Shown here one piece after another: positions 43,700 through 56,000 of a DNA stretch of 64,000 nucleotides. This DNA comes from Limnomonas spitsbergensis (Eukaryota; Chlorophyta; Chlorophyceae; Chlamydomonadales), in NCBI GenBank assembly GCA_037349105.1, contig JAYJMM010000041.1:8120501-8184500 (forward strand). The letters run 5' to 3'. Under the pieces are notes generated by a model, which saw nothing but the letters and a program-made list of their open reading frames with translations, ran no database searches and was not told the DNA's origin. Numbering within the stretch: position 1 is the stretch's first letter; each line of letters opens with the position of its first letter. A program made the translations under genes and the position numbers.

Positions 43700-44371
43700 A
43701 TCGTCCATCCTGGCCCCAGTGCGGTCAGCCGAGGATGGAAGCGGTGACCTAGACGGGATATCTGCGTTCTGGTGGCATGCTCCCGACCGGTGGACAATGG
43801 TAATGTCCAGCTCCTGAAGCATGAGGGCCCATCTGGCGTGCTGCCCTACCAGGGCCTGGTTATCCATGAGGTACGTGAGGGGCTCATAGTCGGTGACCAG
43901 GTGCACCTTGCCGCCGAACAGCATGTGGCGGTAAGTTCGCGCTGCATATACCGCAACTAGCATCTCCCCCTGGAAGGAAGAGTAGTTCTTCTCACTCTTG
44001 TTCATGGACCGTGAGGTACAGGCTACCATGTACTCCCGCCCGCTGCCGTCACACTGCCCTAGCACTGCCCCTATTCCTTGTTTGGAGAAATCGGTGTACA
44101 GCAGGAACGGCCGCGGCGGCCCTCGGCCCCCCGGCCCCGTCCCGCTGTAGTCTGGCCTGCGTAGGACCCTGCCTCCCTCACACATTTCAGTTTTAATCAG
44201 CTGGAAGGCCTGCGCCTGCTCTGGACCCCACACAAACGGGACCCCCTTGACAAGCAGTGCGTTGATGCATGCAGCTCTCTTAGAGAAGTCCGGGATGTAG
44301 CACCAGTAAAAGTTCAAGAACCCCATGACCTCCTGGATGTTCTTGACTGATGCGGGTTCAGGCAGCGCCAT
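43700..44371 (-). pseudogene. RT connection and RNase H of the minus-strand element
   Basis: VKNIQEVMGFLNFYWCYIPDFS is the RT thumb/connection typical of Ty3-like elements. It is followed by RNase H: LLYTDFSKQGIGAVLGQ (Asp near 44100), SEKNYSSFQGEMLAV-type with the catalytic Glu, VTDYEPLTYL with the second Asp, and HRSGACHQNADIPSR ending near 43750. The open frame continues to 43193 as a low-complexity linker before shifting into the methyltransferase frame. A frame change near 44380 separates it from the RT core. Confidence 0.82.
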
Positions 44372-44379
44372 GACGGCGG

Positions 44380-45100
44380 CTATCTTGGCTGCATGCGGCG
44401 TAAGCCTCGGGCCGATACGTTGTGGCTTAGGTACTCAACCGTTGCGCACCCGAACATGGACTTGTCTGGATGCGCCCTTAACCCCACGCTATGGAGCATG
44501 TCTAGCATGAGGACCACGTGTCCTATGTGCTCCTCAGGCGTGTCGCTGTACACCAGCATGTCGTCTATGAATGCCACACAAAAAGAGCTCAGGCCTGCCC
44601 TGGCAATCTCTTCCTCCATCATGCGGTGGAAGAAGGGAGGCCCGTTACACAGCCCAAAGTTCAGCTTGGTGTACATCCACAGCTCCGGCCCCATCCAGAA
44701 AGCCGTCTTAGGCTGGTCCTCGGTCTTGATGGGGATCTGCATGAACCCCGACCTCAGATCCACCTTGCTAAACACCTTAGCCGTGCCCAGGTTCTGGAAA
44801 ATCCAAATTCCTGCTTGGCCGTGCGGAGGTTTAGGCGCCTCATGTCATGCGCAATGCGGTGGTCTGAGCAATCACCCGTCTCGGCACACTTTTTTGCAGC
44901 TACCACCGAGTTGGCTGCAAACTTGATGGGTCCCCCCTTGGGCACCTTGACAATGATCCCTGCCTCTATCATGGGCTGACACTTTTCCTTGAAGATGGCG
45001 GCTTTGGGGGGTGGCATGTCCCTGGACTTCTGAAAACACGAAGTGGCCTCGTCTTCTAGAGCCAATGTGAACTCAACATGCACACCGCAATAGCTTGGCA
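44380..45100 (-). pseudogene. Reverse transcriptase core of the minus-strand element
   Basis: N-terminal fingers (HVEFTLALEDEA, EKCQPMIEAGIIVKVPKG, SDHRIAHDMRRLN; about 45090-44820) are in one frame and the palm in another (FSKVDLRSGFMQIPIK, LNFGLCNGP, FIDDMLVYSD with the catalytic pair at 44571-44560). One frameshift lies near 44790. The FIDD box retains both aspartates; Phe in place of Tyr occurs in some families. Confidence 0.85.
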
Positions 45101-46280
45101 GATCCTCCATGGAGTACTGATCCAGCCGCTCCTGCTGCTCGTCTATAAAGTCGGGGTGCTTCCCAAGCAGCCACCCCTCCTTTGTTTTGACGTACTCCGA
45201 GGGTGGTTCCACCACCCCTCCGGGCTGGAACATGTCGATCACCCCCGCTGCGCGCGGCTCTGCGGCTGCTGGCGGCGCCTCTGAGCTGGTGTTGCCCTCT
45301 TGGCTCCACCTCTCCTGCTGGCGGCTGGCTGCCTTTGCCGGCATGTCCACTGGTGGGTGCAGTCAACCTGTCTCAAGCTTAGCCGCCGCCTCTCTGCTGC
45401 TGACAAACGCCCCTTGCCCTGCTGCGAATCCTCCTTCTTGCACTCCCCTTCCGCTCGCCTGGGCCCCTGGGACGCCCGACAGGAGGAGCCACACCACGAC
45501 CAGCTGCCATAGGCACACTAGTAGTCCCCTGAATGCCGTGCTGGAGAGGAGTCCCCGTCACGCCGGCGGTTGCCTGGGATTTGGCTGCGGCCCTGTAGGC
45601 GGCGGCCGCTGGTCAACTGGCTTGCCCTGTCCTTTGTGCCCCGCGGCCCACGCACTCTCCATGCCTGCTCGGTCGATCCTGGTTGGCGGTGCCGGGCACC
45701 TTGCTGTGTCCCGGAGCTCTTTTGCTGCCGCTCTCCTGCGGCCTCGGCGCGCGCGCTGCTTGGCGTTCCGCGCGCTTCTTGCCTCCGCAGCCCTGGCTGC
45801 CCTAGCCTCGTCTTCCTCCTGAGGCTGTAGCATGGTCCCCTTGATGGCTAGGTAGTCCCACTGGCAAGCCTGTGCCGGGTGTTTCCACTCCCTGGGCCAC
45901 GCGTCCCCTGGCCTGCCGAGGTCGGGTCGCGCCCCCTTTGCATACTCCTTGACCAGGGCTGCTCCGTACGACAGTATCTGGGCGCACTGGACCGCGCGCA
46001 TGGACGGCAACATGGGGTAGCCCGCCACCTCCCTGTACCACTCCGTGAGTGGCGTGGGGCGCCCGGCGCCGCTCCTGGCCATGCGCGCCTCCTCTGCCAT
46101 GCACGCCTTAATGGCTTACTGTACTTCGCCTTACACTGCCCTGCCTTCGACCGCTCGTAGTACTACGGCCCTTTCGCTGGGCATCTCCTCCACCGCGGCG
46201 CACCACCACGTGGCTCCGCCCTGGTAGTCCTCTTCCAGCTGCCTCCTCCTGATACTACCCAGCGGCATGTCCCGCTCAGG
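45101..46280 (-). pseudogene. Gag-Pol linker region of the minus-strand element
   Basis: Frames at 45558-46100 (TEWYREVAGYPMLP, then Ala/Arg-rich) and 45100-45350 (acidic, QPGGVVEPPSEY) share one phase with a stop between. A protease would be expected here, but no D-T/S-G motif is visible. Confidence 0.5.
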
Positions 46281-46322
46281 GCATGTTGCCATCGGATGGC
46301 CACGCTGGAAGCAAATGCGGCA
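46281..46322 (-). pseudogene. CCHC zinc knuckle of the minus-strand Gag
   Basis: CRICFQRGHPMATC reads C-x2-C-x4-H-x4-C, the retroviral-type nucleocapsid knuckle, followed by an ERDMPLG stretch. It lies 5' of RT, as Gag should. Confidence 0.75.
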
Positions 46323-46442
46323 TCTGCCTGCCGCGGCCTCTCTTGCTGGTCATGCTGGGTAGTCGTGCCCCACCTGGCCGCATCGCATGTACGGCTACCC
46401 TGTTGCAGAGCCGTGGCCCCATGCCGGAGGTACTGTGTCGCT

Positions 46443-46586
46443 GCAGCTGTAGCACGCCCCCACTCCTCTGCGGCTGCCCTTGATGCCTGGCAGGTCAGCA
46501 CAGTACCCGCATGCTGATTTGTGGCAGCGGCAACATTGCTTGCTGGGCTGCCCTGGCGAGCTGAGCTCCTGCCAGCACCCTAGGCA
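46443..46586 (-). pseudogene. Four-CxxC zinc module in the minus-strand Gag
   Basis: Four CxxC pairs (CLGC, CCRC, CGYC, CYSC) spaced 13, 4 and 15 residues apart, within the 46395-46700 frame. The spacing recalls cross-brace (FYVE/RING-like) zinc fingers, but the basic RRHHCR-type signature of FYVE is absent, so no family is assigned. Confidence 0.5.
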
Positions 46587-46599
46587 CTTCTGCTGCCCG

Positions 46600-49500
46600 C
46601 TGGGGTGGCTGTTTGCATGCCTGGCCCTGCCGCCGGCCTGGCCCGCACTGTCCTTGCCTTCCACCTCCCTTGTTTCTGGCTTCTGACCCTCTGTGCGCAT
46701 CTCCTCTCTGTGCGCATCTCCTCTCTGTGGGCGAGCAGCCTGTCTTGAAGCGCCTGCCTCAGGTCCCTAGCAGCTTGGTTAAAGGTTCTCCTGTTGGGGC
46801 CCGGGCCCTCGCCCGGGACCATGGTCAACCTGTACTGCATGCTGACTTCTATCATGTAAGCCTTGGCGCTGACTCCTCTGCGGCCTAGCTCCACTGGGCA
46901 CTGCGCCTGTACCCTCTCTCCGTCGAGCTGGGCCACCAAGCGTCTCAGCTTCTCTCCCCACTGCTCTGTGCTGAGGCTCCCCTGCTTGCCCTCGGGCTCC
47001 TCTGCTTGCACCTGTGAGCTGGGTCCCTTGCAGCTTGCGCTGTCGTCCTTGCCGATGGTCACACCGGCGTCCACCCCGGGGTGTTCGGCCTCCTTTGCCC
47101 CGGCCTGCGGTGGCCCTGGCAGCTCCTTCACCGCTGGTTGGCCCTCCTCGGGTTCCGTGGTGCCCGACTGCGGCTGCAGGTCCGCCACTAGGTCCTCGTC
47201 GCTCGATTCTGGACACCTCCTCAGAAAACTGTTGTCTTGCGGCGGTCCTGGTGGCCCCTCCTCGCTGGGCTGCTCCTCCTCTGCCTCTGTGTCGTCCAGC
47301 CGCGGTGGCAGATCTGCCAGCGGGTCCTCATCGTCCGATGCCGGCCATTCCACCAGGAAGTCCTCTCCCTATGCCGAGGTAAACAGGGCTGCATGGCTTG
47401 GTCCCGGCATCTCGAACAGCTCTCCAGAGCCCTGGCTTTCTGGGCTGCTAGGTGGGTCGCCTGCCCCCCACTGGCGGGCTGCGCGCCCCTGGTCCATCAC
47501 TCCCAGCAGCTCCTGGTGGTTGGCCTCGGCGTCGGGTCCCGGATTCCAGTATGCAGCGTCCGTGCTCCTTCCGGGTGTTGTTGTCTCCACAAGCTGACTG
47601 TGACGTAGGGTGTGGACCACTGGGGGTGCAGGGCTTCCGGGTTGCCCTTGTAGAAAGCCGTTCTCTTTGCCCGCACCCACTGGTCGGCATAGGTGCTGAG
47701 CCTGACCACGGCGAAGGGAGAAGTTAACAGCGCTTCCTCGCCCCTCCACATGGGCTCCCTTGTTGCCGGCGTGCACGGTCATGCATTCTGGGTGGGCCAG
47801 TCGGGGCCCTCCAGCGGTGCCCACAGCCTGTCCACTGACCAAACGTCCCTTCTGGCCACGGACAGCTGTCCTGGCAGCAAGATCATGTTCAAGGCCATCA
47901 TCATGATAGCCCATGCTGCCGGGTCCGCTCCTCTGACCATCCGCATGGCGTGCTCCACCGGCTCCTGCACGCCGTCGCACCTAGAGCTCCTCATCCCTCC
48001 CTCGTCCTGGAAGTAAAACCACACAGGCATGTCGTCCCGCACTGCGTGCATAAGGATCCATGCCCTAGGTGCTGGGGGCGCTCGGCCCCCTACTACCACT
48101 GTGTCCTCGCTGTAGTAGACCACTGCTCGCTGCACCGGGATAGCCTCCCTGACGTCCCCTGGCGTGGGCCCCCACGGCACTGCCTGGCCGAGGATGACCC
48201 TGGGGATAGCCTGGTTTGCGGCTATGGCGTTTTTGCAACAGCTGGGCCTTCCGGGGCGGATCAGCCCCTCGCCGTCGTGGCTGTTCCGGTCTTGCTCCAT
48301 GCCCCTGCTGACAAGGACCGCCGCGGACGCTCGGTTAAGACGTAGAAGGCCTAATTGGCCAGGAAGGGGTGCACCAGTAGATACTGGAAGCAGGTTTCCG
48401 CCCACGGTGCCTGCATGAACCCCTCCTGGGCATGCGTCCACACCCCGTCGGTGCGGGCGATGTCCGGGACGCCCTGGCGTGCTTGCTCCCATAGCCCCAC
48501 CGCTGTGACCCCCTCCTTGGCTACGTATCCCAGGTGTTCGCCAGTGCAGAACGAGTAGATGGGGTGCCCCCATGTTCTCTGCATGAACACCTGGATGCTG
48601 ATGCTGGGCTGGATGTACCCCTTGACGGCTGCCATCAGGATCACCGCCGTCACCGCATCCAACGAAAAGACCAGCCTCGCCACTGCCTCTGTGGCTGCCT
48701 TCCTGTCGACGCAGATGACCTCCGTGTGCTGCGTACACCTGTGGTTCTAAAGCCTGCACATCTTGACCTGCTGGCCGGCGGGGAGGGTGATCATAGCTGT
48801 GGTGGTGCTGGCTTCCAACATGCCCTCGCTCGGCCAGTACCATTGCACGAAACACCGCCACTGGCACCGGCCCGTCGGGCTGCCTGGCTAACGGCTCCTC
48901 GCTGCTTTCTCCCGAGCCTTCCCAGCTGCGCTCGCGGCCTCCGTCGCCTGGCTGCCACGCCTGTCCGCCCTGCTTGCTCCTGCTAGGGGCCTGGGTGGCC
49001 CCTCAGGGCTGCATGGGCTCCTCCGCTCCTTCCTGCTTACTCTTGCTGCACCTGCCTCTGGCGGCGGTCGGGCTGCTTTGCGGGCCCCTTACCCGCGGGT
49101 CGTCCTCTTCCGCTGCCGCGGTGTGGCTCTTCCGGGCTGTCCCGCCATTTTTCCTCAGGGCGCTGCCCTCTGCCGCCGCTGGTGTTTCGGCGTCCCCGGG
49201 ATCGCCCTCTGCCACCGTTGTCGCCTTGGCGCACCGGGGATCACCCTCTGCCACCGCTGTTGTCTCGGACGCACCGGGGATCGCCTTCCTCCCAAAGGCT
49301 TCCATGACTGTGGGTCGCCGCTCTCCGCTGCCGATGTGCCGCTCCTCGGCACTGGCATCCCTTCTTCTGCCGCTGTCTTCGCGGCGTTCCTGGCACCTTC
49401 CCCAGGGGCGGCGTCCTCCCTCGGCGCTGGTGGGTCTCTTGGGGCTCCCGGCATCCACCGTGTGGTGTTCTGCCCCCTTTGGCTCCTCCTTGCCGCTACT

Positions 49501-50027
49501 GTCCTCCCCATGGCTGTGCGTTGCGTCCAGCGCGGCCTATACCACTGGGTCTTGGAGTGCGCTGAGGAGGTCTTGCATTGGGTTGTCGCTGCTCTGTGCG
49601 GCTTCCTCCTTGGCTTCCTCCTCGTGGTCCACCTGCTCCCCGCTCCCTTGCGGTGCGCCGTCGCTCTCCTGCTCTTCTGACAGCTGCAATGGTGCGGCCT
49701 CCCCTGCCTAGCATCCTGTCCGTTCCAGGCAGGTTGGCTGCTTCCGCCTGTCCCTGGCTGGCGCGGTACCGCTGCTCCCTCGGCTGCCGCTTCTGTTGAC
49801 TCCTCGCGCTCGTGGTACATTTTCCAGAGGTCGTTGGCCTGCTGGATCAAGGTGTCACATTGGGCGTGTAACCAATGTTTCTCCGTTTCGACCGTCCAGC
49901 CCGAGAGCTTACCAGCCAGCTGCGCCTTGATGAACAGGATTGTAGCATCCAGATGGTGGATGTGCTGCTTCCCCCTGTCTCGGAGTGCCTGGGTGAACTG
50001 GTCCACCTGGCTGTGCTGCTCCTTCTC
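46600..50027 (-). pseudogene. Gag-like region of the minus-strand element
   Basis: Starting at the hexamer array, the frame reads (Asp-Ala)n, then EKEQHSQVDQFTQALRD and a helical segment (HHLDATILFIKAQLAGKL, HWLHAQCDTLIQQANDLW), then acidic Gln/Glu-rich sequence with one stop. An imperfect peptide repeat (TTAVAEGDP, about 49260-49160) follows. Another piece at 48351-48720 (ARLVFSLDAVTAVILMAAVK, HPIYSFCTGEHLGYVAKEG) and the acidic 46700-47353 frame also look like coding relics. Several frame changes make a single product unlikely in this copy. No known capsid fold was identified by eye. Confidence 0.5.
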
Positions 50028-53000
50028 GGCATCGGCATCGGCATCGGCATCGGCATCGGCATCGGCATCGGCATCGGCATCGGCATCGGCATCGGCATCG
50101 GCATCGGCATCGGCATCGGCATCGGCATCGGCATCGGCATCGGCATCGGCATCGGCATCGGCATCGGCATCGGCATCGGCATCGGCATCGGCATCGGCAT
50201 CGGCATCGGCATCGGCATCGGCATCGGCATCGGCATCGGCATCGGCATCGGCATCGGCATCGGCATCGGCATCGGCATCGGCATCGGCATCGGCATCGGC
50301 ATCGGCATCGGCATCGGCATCGGCATCGGCATCGGCATCGGCATCGGCATCGGCATCGGCATCGGCATCGGCATCGGCATCGGCATCGGCATCGGCATCG
50401 GCATCGGCATCGGCATCGGCATCGGCATCGGCATCGGCATCGGCATCGGCATCGGCATCGGCATCGGCATCGGCATCGGCATCGGCATCGGCATCGGCAT
50501 CGGCATCGGCATCGGCATCGGCATCGGCATCGGCATCGGCATCGGCATCGGCATCGGCATCGGCATCGGCATCGGCATCGGCATCGGCATCGGCATCGGC
50601 ATCGGCATCGGCATCGGCATCGGCATCGGCATCGGCATCGGCATCGGCATCGGCATCGGCATCGGCATCGGCATCGGCATCGGCATCGGCATCGGCATCG
50701 GCATCGGCATCGGCATCGGCATCGGCATCGGCATCGGCATCGGCATCGGCATCGGCATCGGCATCGGCATCGGCATCGGCATCGGCATCGGCATCGGCAT
50801 CGGCATCGGCATCGGCATCGGCATCGGCATCGGCATCGGCATCGGCATCGGCATCGGCATCGGCATCGGCATCGGCATCGGCATCGGCATCGGCATCGGC
50901 ATCGGCATCGGCATCGGCATCGGCATCGGCATCGGCATCGGCATCGGCATCGGCATCGGCATCGGCATCGGCATCGGCATCGGCATCGGCATCGGCATCG
51001 GCATCGGCATCGGCATCGGCATCGGCATCGGCATCGGCATCGGCATCGGCATCGGCATCGGCATCGGCATCGGCATCGGCATCGGCATCGGCATCGGCAT
51101 CGGCATCGGCATCGGCATCGGCATCGGCATCGGCATCGGCATCGGCATCGGCATCGGCATCGGCATCGGCATCGGCATCGGCATCGGCATCGGCATCGGC
51201 ATCGGCATCGGCATCGGCATCGGCATCGGCATCGGCATCGGCATCGGCATCGGCATCGGCATCGGCATCGGCATCGGCATCGGCATCGGCATCGGCATCG
51301 GCATCGGCATCGGCATCGGCATCGGCATCGGCATCGGCATCGGCATCGGCATCGGCATCGGCATCGGCATCGGCATCGGCATCGGCATCGGCATCGGCAT
51401 CGGCATCGGCATCGGCATCGGCATCGGCATCGGCATCGGCATCGGCATCGGCATCGGCATCGGCATCGGCATCGGCATCGGCATCGGCATCGGCATCGGC
51501 ATCGGCATCGGCATCGGCATCGGCATCGGCATCGGCATCGGCATCGGCATCGGCATCGGCATCGGCATCGGCATCGGCATCGGCATCGGCATCGGCATCG
51601 GCATCGGCATCGGCATCGGCATCGGCATCGGCATCGGCATCGGCATCGGCATCGGCATCGGCATCGGCATCGGCATCGGCATCGGCATCGGCATCGGCAT
51701 CGGCATCGGCATCGGCATCGGCATCGGCATCGGCATCGGCATCGGCATCGGCATCGGCATCGGCATCGGCATCGGCATCGGCATCGGCATCGGCATCGGC
51801 ATCGGCATCGGCATCGGCATCGGCATCGGCATCGGCATCGGCATCGGCATCGGCATCGGCATCGGCATCGGCATCGGCATCGGCATCGGCATCGGCATCG
51901 GCATCGGCATCGGCATCGGCATCGGCATCGGCATCGGCATCGGCATCGGCATCGGCATCGGCATCGGCATCGGCATCGGCATCGGCATCGGCATCGGCAT
52001 CGGCATCGGCATCGGCATCGGCATCGGCATCGGCATCGGCATCGGCATCGGCATCGGCATCGGCATCGGCATCGGCATCGGCATCGGCATCGGCATCGGC
52101 ATCGGCATCGGCATCGGCATCGGCATCGGCATCGGCATCGGCATCGGCATCGGCATCGGCATCGGCATCGGCATCGGCATCGGCATCGGCATCGGCATCG
52201 GCATCGGCATCGGCATCGGCATCGGCATCGGCATCGGCATCGGCATCGGCATCGGCATCGGCATCGGCATCGGCATCGGCATCGGCATCGGCATCGGCAT
52301 CGGCATCGGCATCGGCATCGGCATCGGCATCGGCATCGGCATCGGCATCGGCATCGGCATCGGCATCGGCATCGGCATCGGCATCGGCATCGGCATCGGC
52401 ATCGGCATCGGCATCGGCATCGGCATCGGCATCGGCATCGGCATCGGCATCGGCATCGGCATCGGCATCGGCATCGGCATCGGCATCGGCATCGGCATCG
52501 GCATCGGCATCGGCATCGGCATCGGCATCGGCATCGGCATCGGCATCGGCATCGGCATCGGCATCGGCATCGGCATCGGCATCGGCATCGGCATCGGCAT
52601 CGGCATCGGCATCGGCATCGGCATCGGCATCGGCATCGGCATCGGCATCGGCATCGGCATCGGCATCGGCATCGGCATCGGCATCGGCATCGGCATCGGC
52701 ATCGGCATCGGCATCGGCATCGGCATCGGCATCGGCATCGGCATCGGCATCGGCATCGGCATCGGCATCGGCATCGGCATCGGCATCGGCATCGGCATCG
52801 GCATCGGCATCGGCATCGGCATCGGCATCGGCATCGGCATCGGCATCGGCATCGGCATCGGCATCGGCATCGGCATCGGCATCGGCATCGGCATCGGCAT
52901 CGGCATCGGCATCGGCATCGGCATCGGCATCGGCATCGGCATCGGCATCGGCATCGGCATCGGCATCGGCATCGGCATCGGCATCGGCATCGGCATCGGC

Positions 53001-56000
53001 ATCGGCATCGGCATCGGCATCGGCATCGGCATCGGCATCGGCATCGGCATCGGCATCGGCATCGGCATCGGCATCGGCATCGGCATCGGCATCGGCATCG
53101 GCATCGGCATCGGCATCGGCATCGGCATCGGCATCGGCATCGGCATCGGCATCGGCATCGGCATCGGCATCGGCATCGGCATCGGCATCGGCATCGGCAT
53201 CGGCATCGGCATCGGCATCGGCATCGGCATCGGCATCGGCATCGGCATCGGCATCGGCATCGGCATCGGCATCGGCATCGGCATCGGCATCGGCATCGGC
53301 ATCGGCATCGGCATCGGCATCGGCATCGGCATCGGCATCGGCATCGGCATCGGCATCGGCATCGGCATCGGCATCGGCATCGGCATCGGCATCGGCATCG
53401 GCATCGGCATCGGCATCGGCATCGGCATCGGCATCGGCATCGGCATCGGCATCGGCATCGGCATCGGCATCGGCATCGGCATCGGCATCGGCATCGGCAT
53501 CGGCATCGGCATCGGCATCGGCATCGGCATCGGCATCGGCATCGGCATCGGCATCGGCATCGGCATCGGCATCGGCATCGGCATCGGCATCGGCATCGGC
53601 ATCGGCATCGGCATCGGCATCGGCATCGGCATCGGCATCGGCATCGGCATCGGCATCGGCATCGGCATCGGCATCGGCATCGGCATCGGCATCGGCATCG
53701 GCATCGGCATCGGCATCGGCATCGGCATCGGCATCGGCATCGGCATCGGCATCGGCATCGGCATCGGCATCGGCATCGGCATCGGCATCGGCATCGGCAT
53801 CGGCATCGGCATCGGCATCGGCATCGGCATCGGCATCGGCATCGGCATCGGCATCGGCATCGGCATCGGCATCGGCATCGGCATCGGCATCGGCATCGGC
53901 ATCGGCATCGGCATCGGCATCGGCATCGGCATCGGCATCGGCATCGGCATCGGCATCGGCATCGGCATCGGCATCGGCATCGGCATCGGCATCGGCATCG
54001 GCATCGGCATCGGCATCGGCATCGGCATCGGCATCGGCATCGGCATCGGCATCGGCATCGGCATCGGCATCGGCATCGGCATCGGCATCGGCATCGGCAT
54101 CGGCATCGGCATCGGCATCGGCATCGGCATCGGCATCGGCATCGGCATCGGCATCGGCATCGGCATCGGCATCGGCATCGGCATCGCATCGGCATCGGCA
54201 TCGGCATCGGCATCGGCATCGGCATCGGCATCGGCATCGGCATCGGCATCGGCATCGGCATCGGCATCGGCATCGGCATCGGCATCGGCATCGGCATCGG
54301 CATCGGCATCGGCATCGGCATCGGCATCGGCATCGGCATCGGCATCGGCATCGGCATCGGCATCGGCATCGGCATCGGCATCGGCATCGGCATCGGCATC
54401 GGCATCGGCATCGGCATCGGCATCGGCATCGGCATCGGCATCGGCATCGGCATCGGCATCGGCATCGGCATCGGCATCGGCATCGGCATCGGCATCGGCA
54501 TCGGCATCGGCATCGGCATCGGCATCGGCATCGGCATCGGCATCGGCATCGGCATCGGCATCGGCATCGGCATCGGCATCGGCATCGGCATCGGCATCGG
54601 CATCGGCATCGGCATCGGCATCGGCATCGGCATCGGCATCGGCATCGGCATCGGCATCGGCATCGGCATCGGCATCGGCATCGGCATCGGCATCGGCATC
54701 GGCATCGGCATCGGCATCGGCATCGGCATCGGCATCGGCATCGGCATCGGCATCGGCATCGGCATCGGCATCGGCATCGGCATCGGCATCGGCATCGGCA
54801 TCGGCATCGGCATCGGCATCGGCATCGGCATCGGCATCGGCATCGGCATCGGCATCGGCATCGGCATCGGCATCGGCATCGGCATCGGCATCGGCATCGG
54901 CATCGGCATCGGCATCGGCATCGGCATCGGCATCGGCATCGGCATCGGCATCGGCATCGGCATCGGCATCGGCATCGGCATCGGCATCGGCATCGGCATC
55001 GGCATCGGCATCGGCATCGGCATCGGCATCGGCATCGGCATCGGCATCGGCATCGGCATCGGCATCGGCATCGGCATCGGCATCGGCATCGGCATCGGCA
55101 TCGGCATCGGCATCGGCATCGGCATCGGCATCGGCATCGGCATCGGCATCGGCATCGGCATCGGCATCGGCATCGGCATCGGCATCGGCATCGGCATCGG
55201 CATCGGCATCGGCATCGGCATCGGCATCGGCATCGGCATCGGCATCGGCATCGGCATCGGCATCGGCATCGGCATCGGCATCGGCATCGGCATCGGCATC
55301 GGCATCGGCATCGGCATCGGCATCGGCATCGGCATCGGCATCGGCATCGGCATCGGCATCGGCATCGGCATCGGCATCGGCATCGGCATCGGCATCGGCA
55401 TCGGCATCGGCATCGGCATCGGCATCGGCATCGGCATCGGCATCGGCATCGGCATCGGCATCGGCATCGGCATCGGCATCGGCATCGGCATCGGCATCGG
55501 CATCGGCATCGGCATCGGCATCGGCATCGGCATCGGCATCGGCATCGGCATCGGCATCGGCATCGGCATCGGCATCGGCATCGGCATCGGCATCGGCATC
55601 GGCATCGGCATCGGCATCGGCATCGGCATCGGCATCGGCATCGGCATCGGCATCGGCATCGGCATCGGCATCGGCATCGGCATCGGCATCGGCATCGGCA
55701 TCGGCATCGGCATCGGCATCGGCATCGGCATCGGCATCGGCATCGGCATCGGCATCGGCATCGGCATCGGCATCGGCATCGGCATCGGCATCGGCATCGG
55801 CATCGGCATCGGCATCGGCATCGGCATCGGCATCGGCATCGGCATCGGCATCGGCATCGGCATCGGCATCGGCATCGGCATCGGCATCGGCATCGGCATC
55901 GGCATCGGCATCGGCATCGGCATCGGCATCGGCATCGGCATCGGCATCGGCATCGGCATCGGCATCGGCATCGGCATCGGCATCGGCATCGGCATCGGCA

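Larger units (their letters stand above)
41145..50027 (-). mobile_element. Degenerate LTR-type retroelement with DNA methyltransferase and PHD finger
   Basis: Reading on the minus strand: Gag-like region (50027 to about 45400), RT and RNase H (about 45100-43700), cytosine-5 methyltransferase (43353-42430), linker, integrase C-terminal domain (about 41780-41670) and PHD finger (about 41456-41320). The ORF then continues past the Ty3 insertion at 35041-34728. Pol changes frame at least four times and has three in-frame stops (about 43120, 42432, 41952). Neither an aspartic protease motif nor the integrase catalytic core is visible. No LTR was located: the 5' end lies beyond or within the hexamer array. 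The order RT-RNase H-integrase C-terminus suggests Ty3/gypsy affinity. Confidence 0.8.

Noticed and set aside
44393..45822. Plus-strand ORFs of 130-210 codons across the minus-strand element
   Set aside because: They lie opposite RT and Gag motifs readable on the minus strand, so they are shadows.
47779..48867. 362-codon minus-strand ORF
   Set aside because: It overlaps a better Gag-like frame (48351-48720) and is His/Gly-rich low-complexity; probably a shadow in a GC-rich region.
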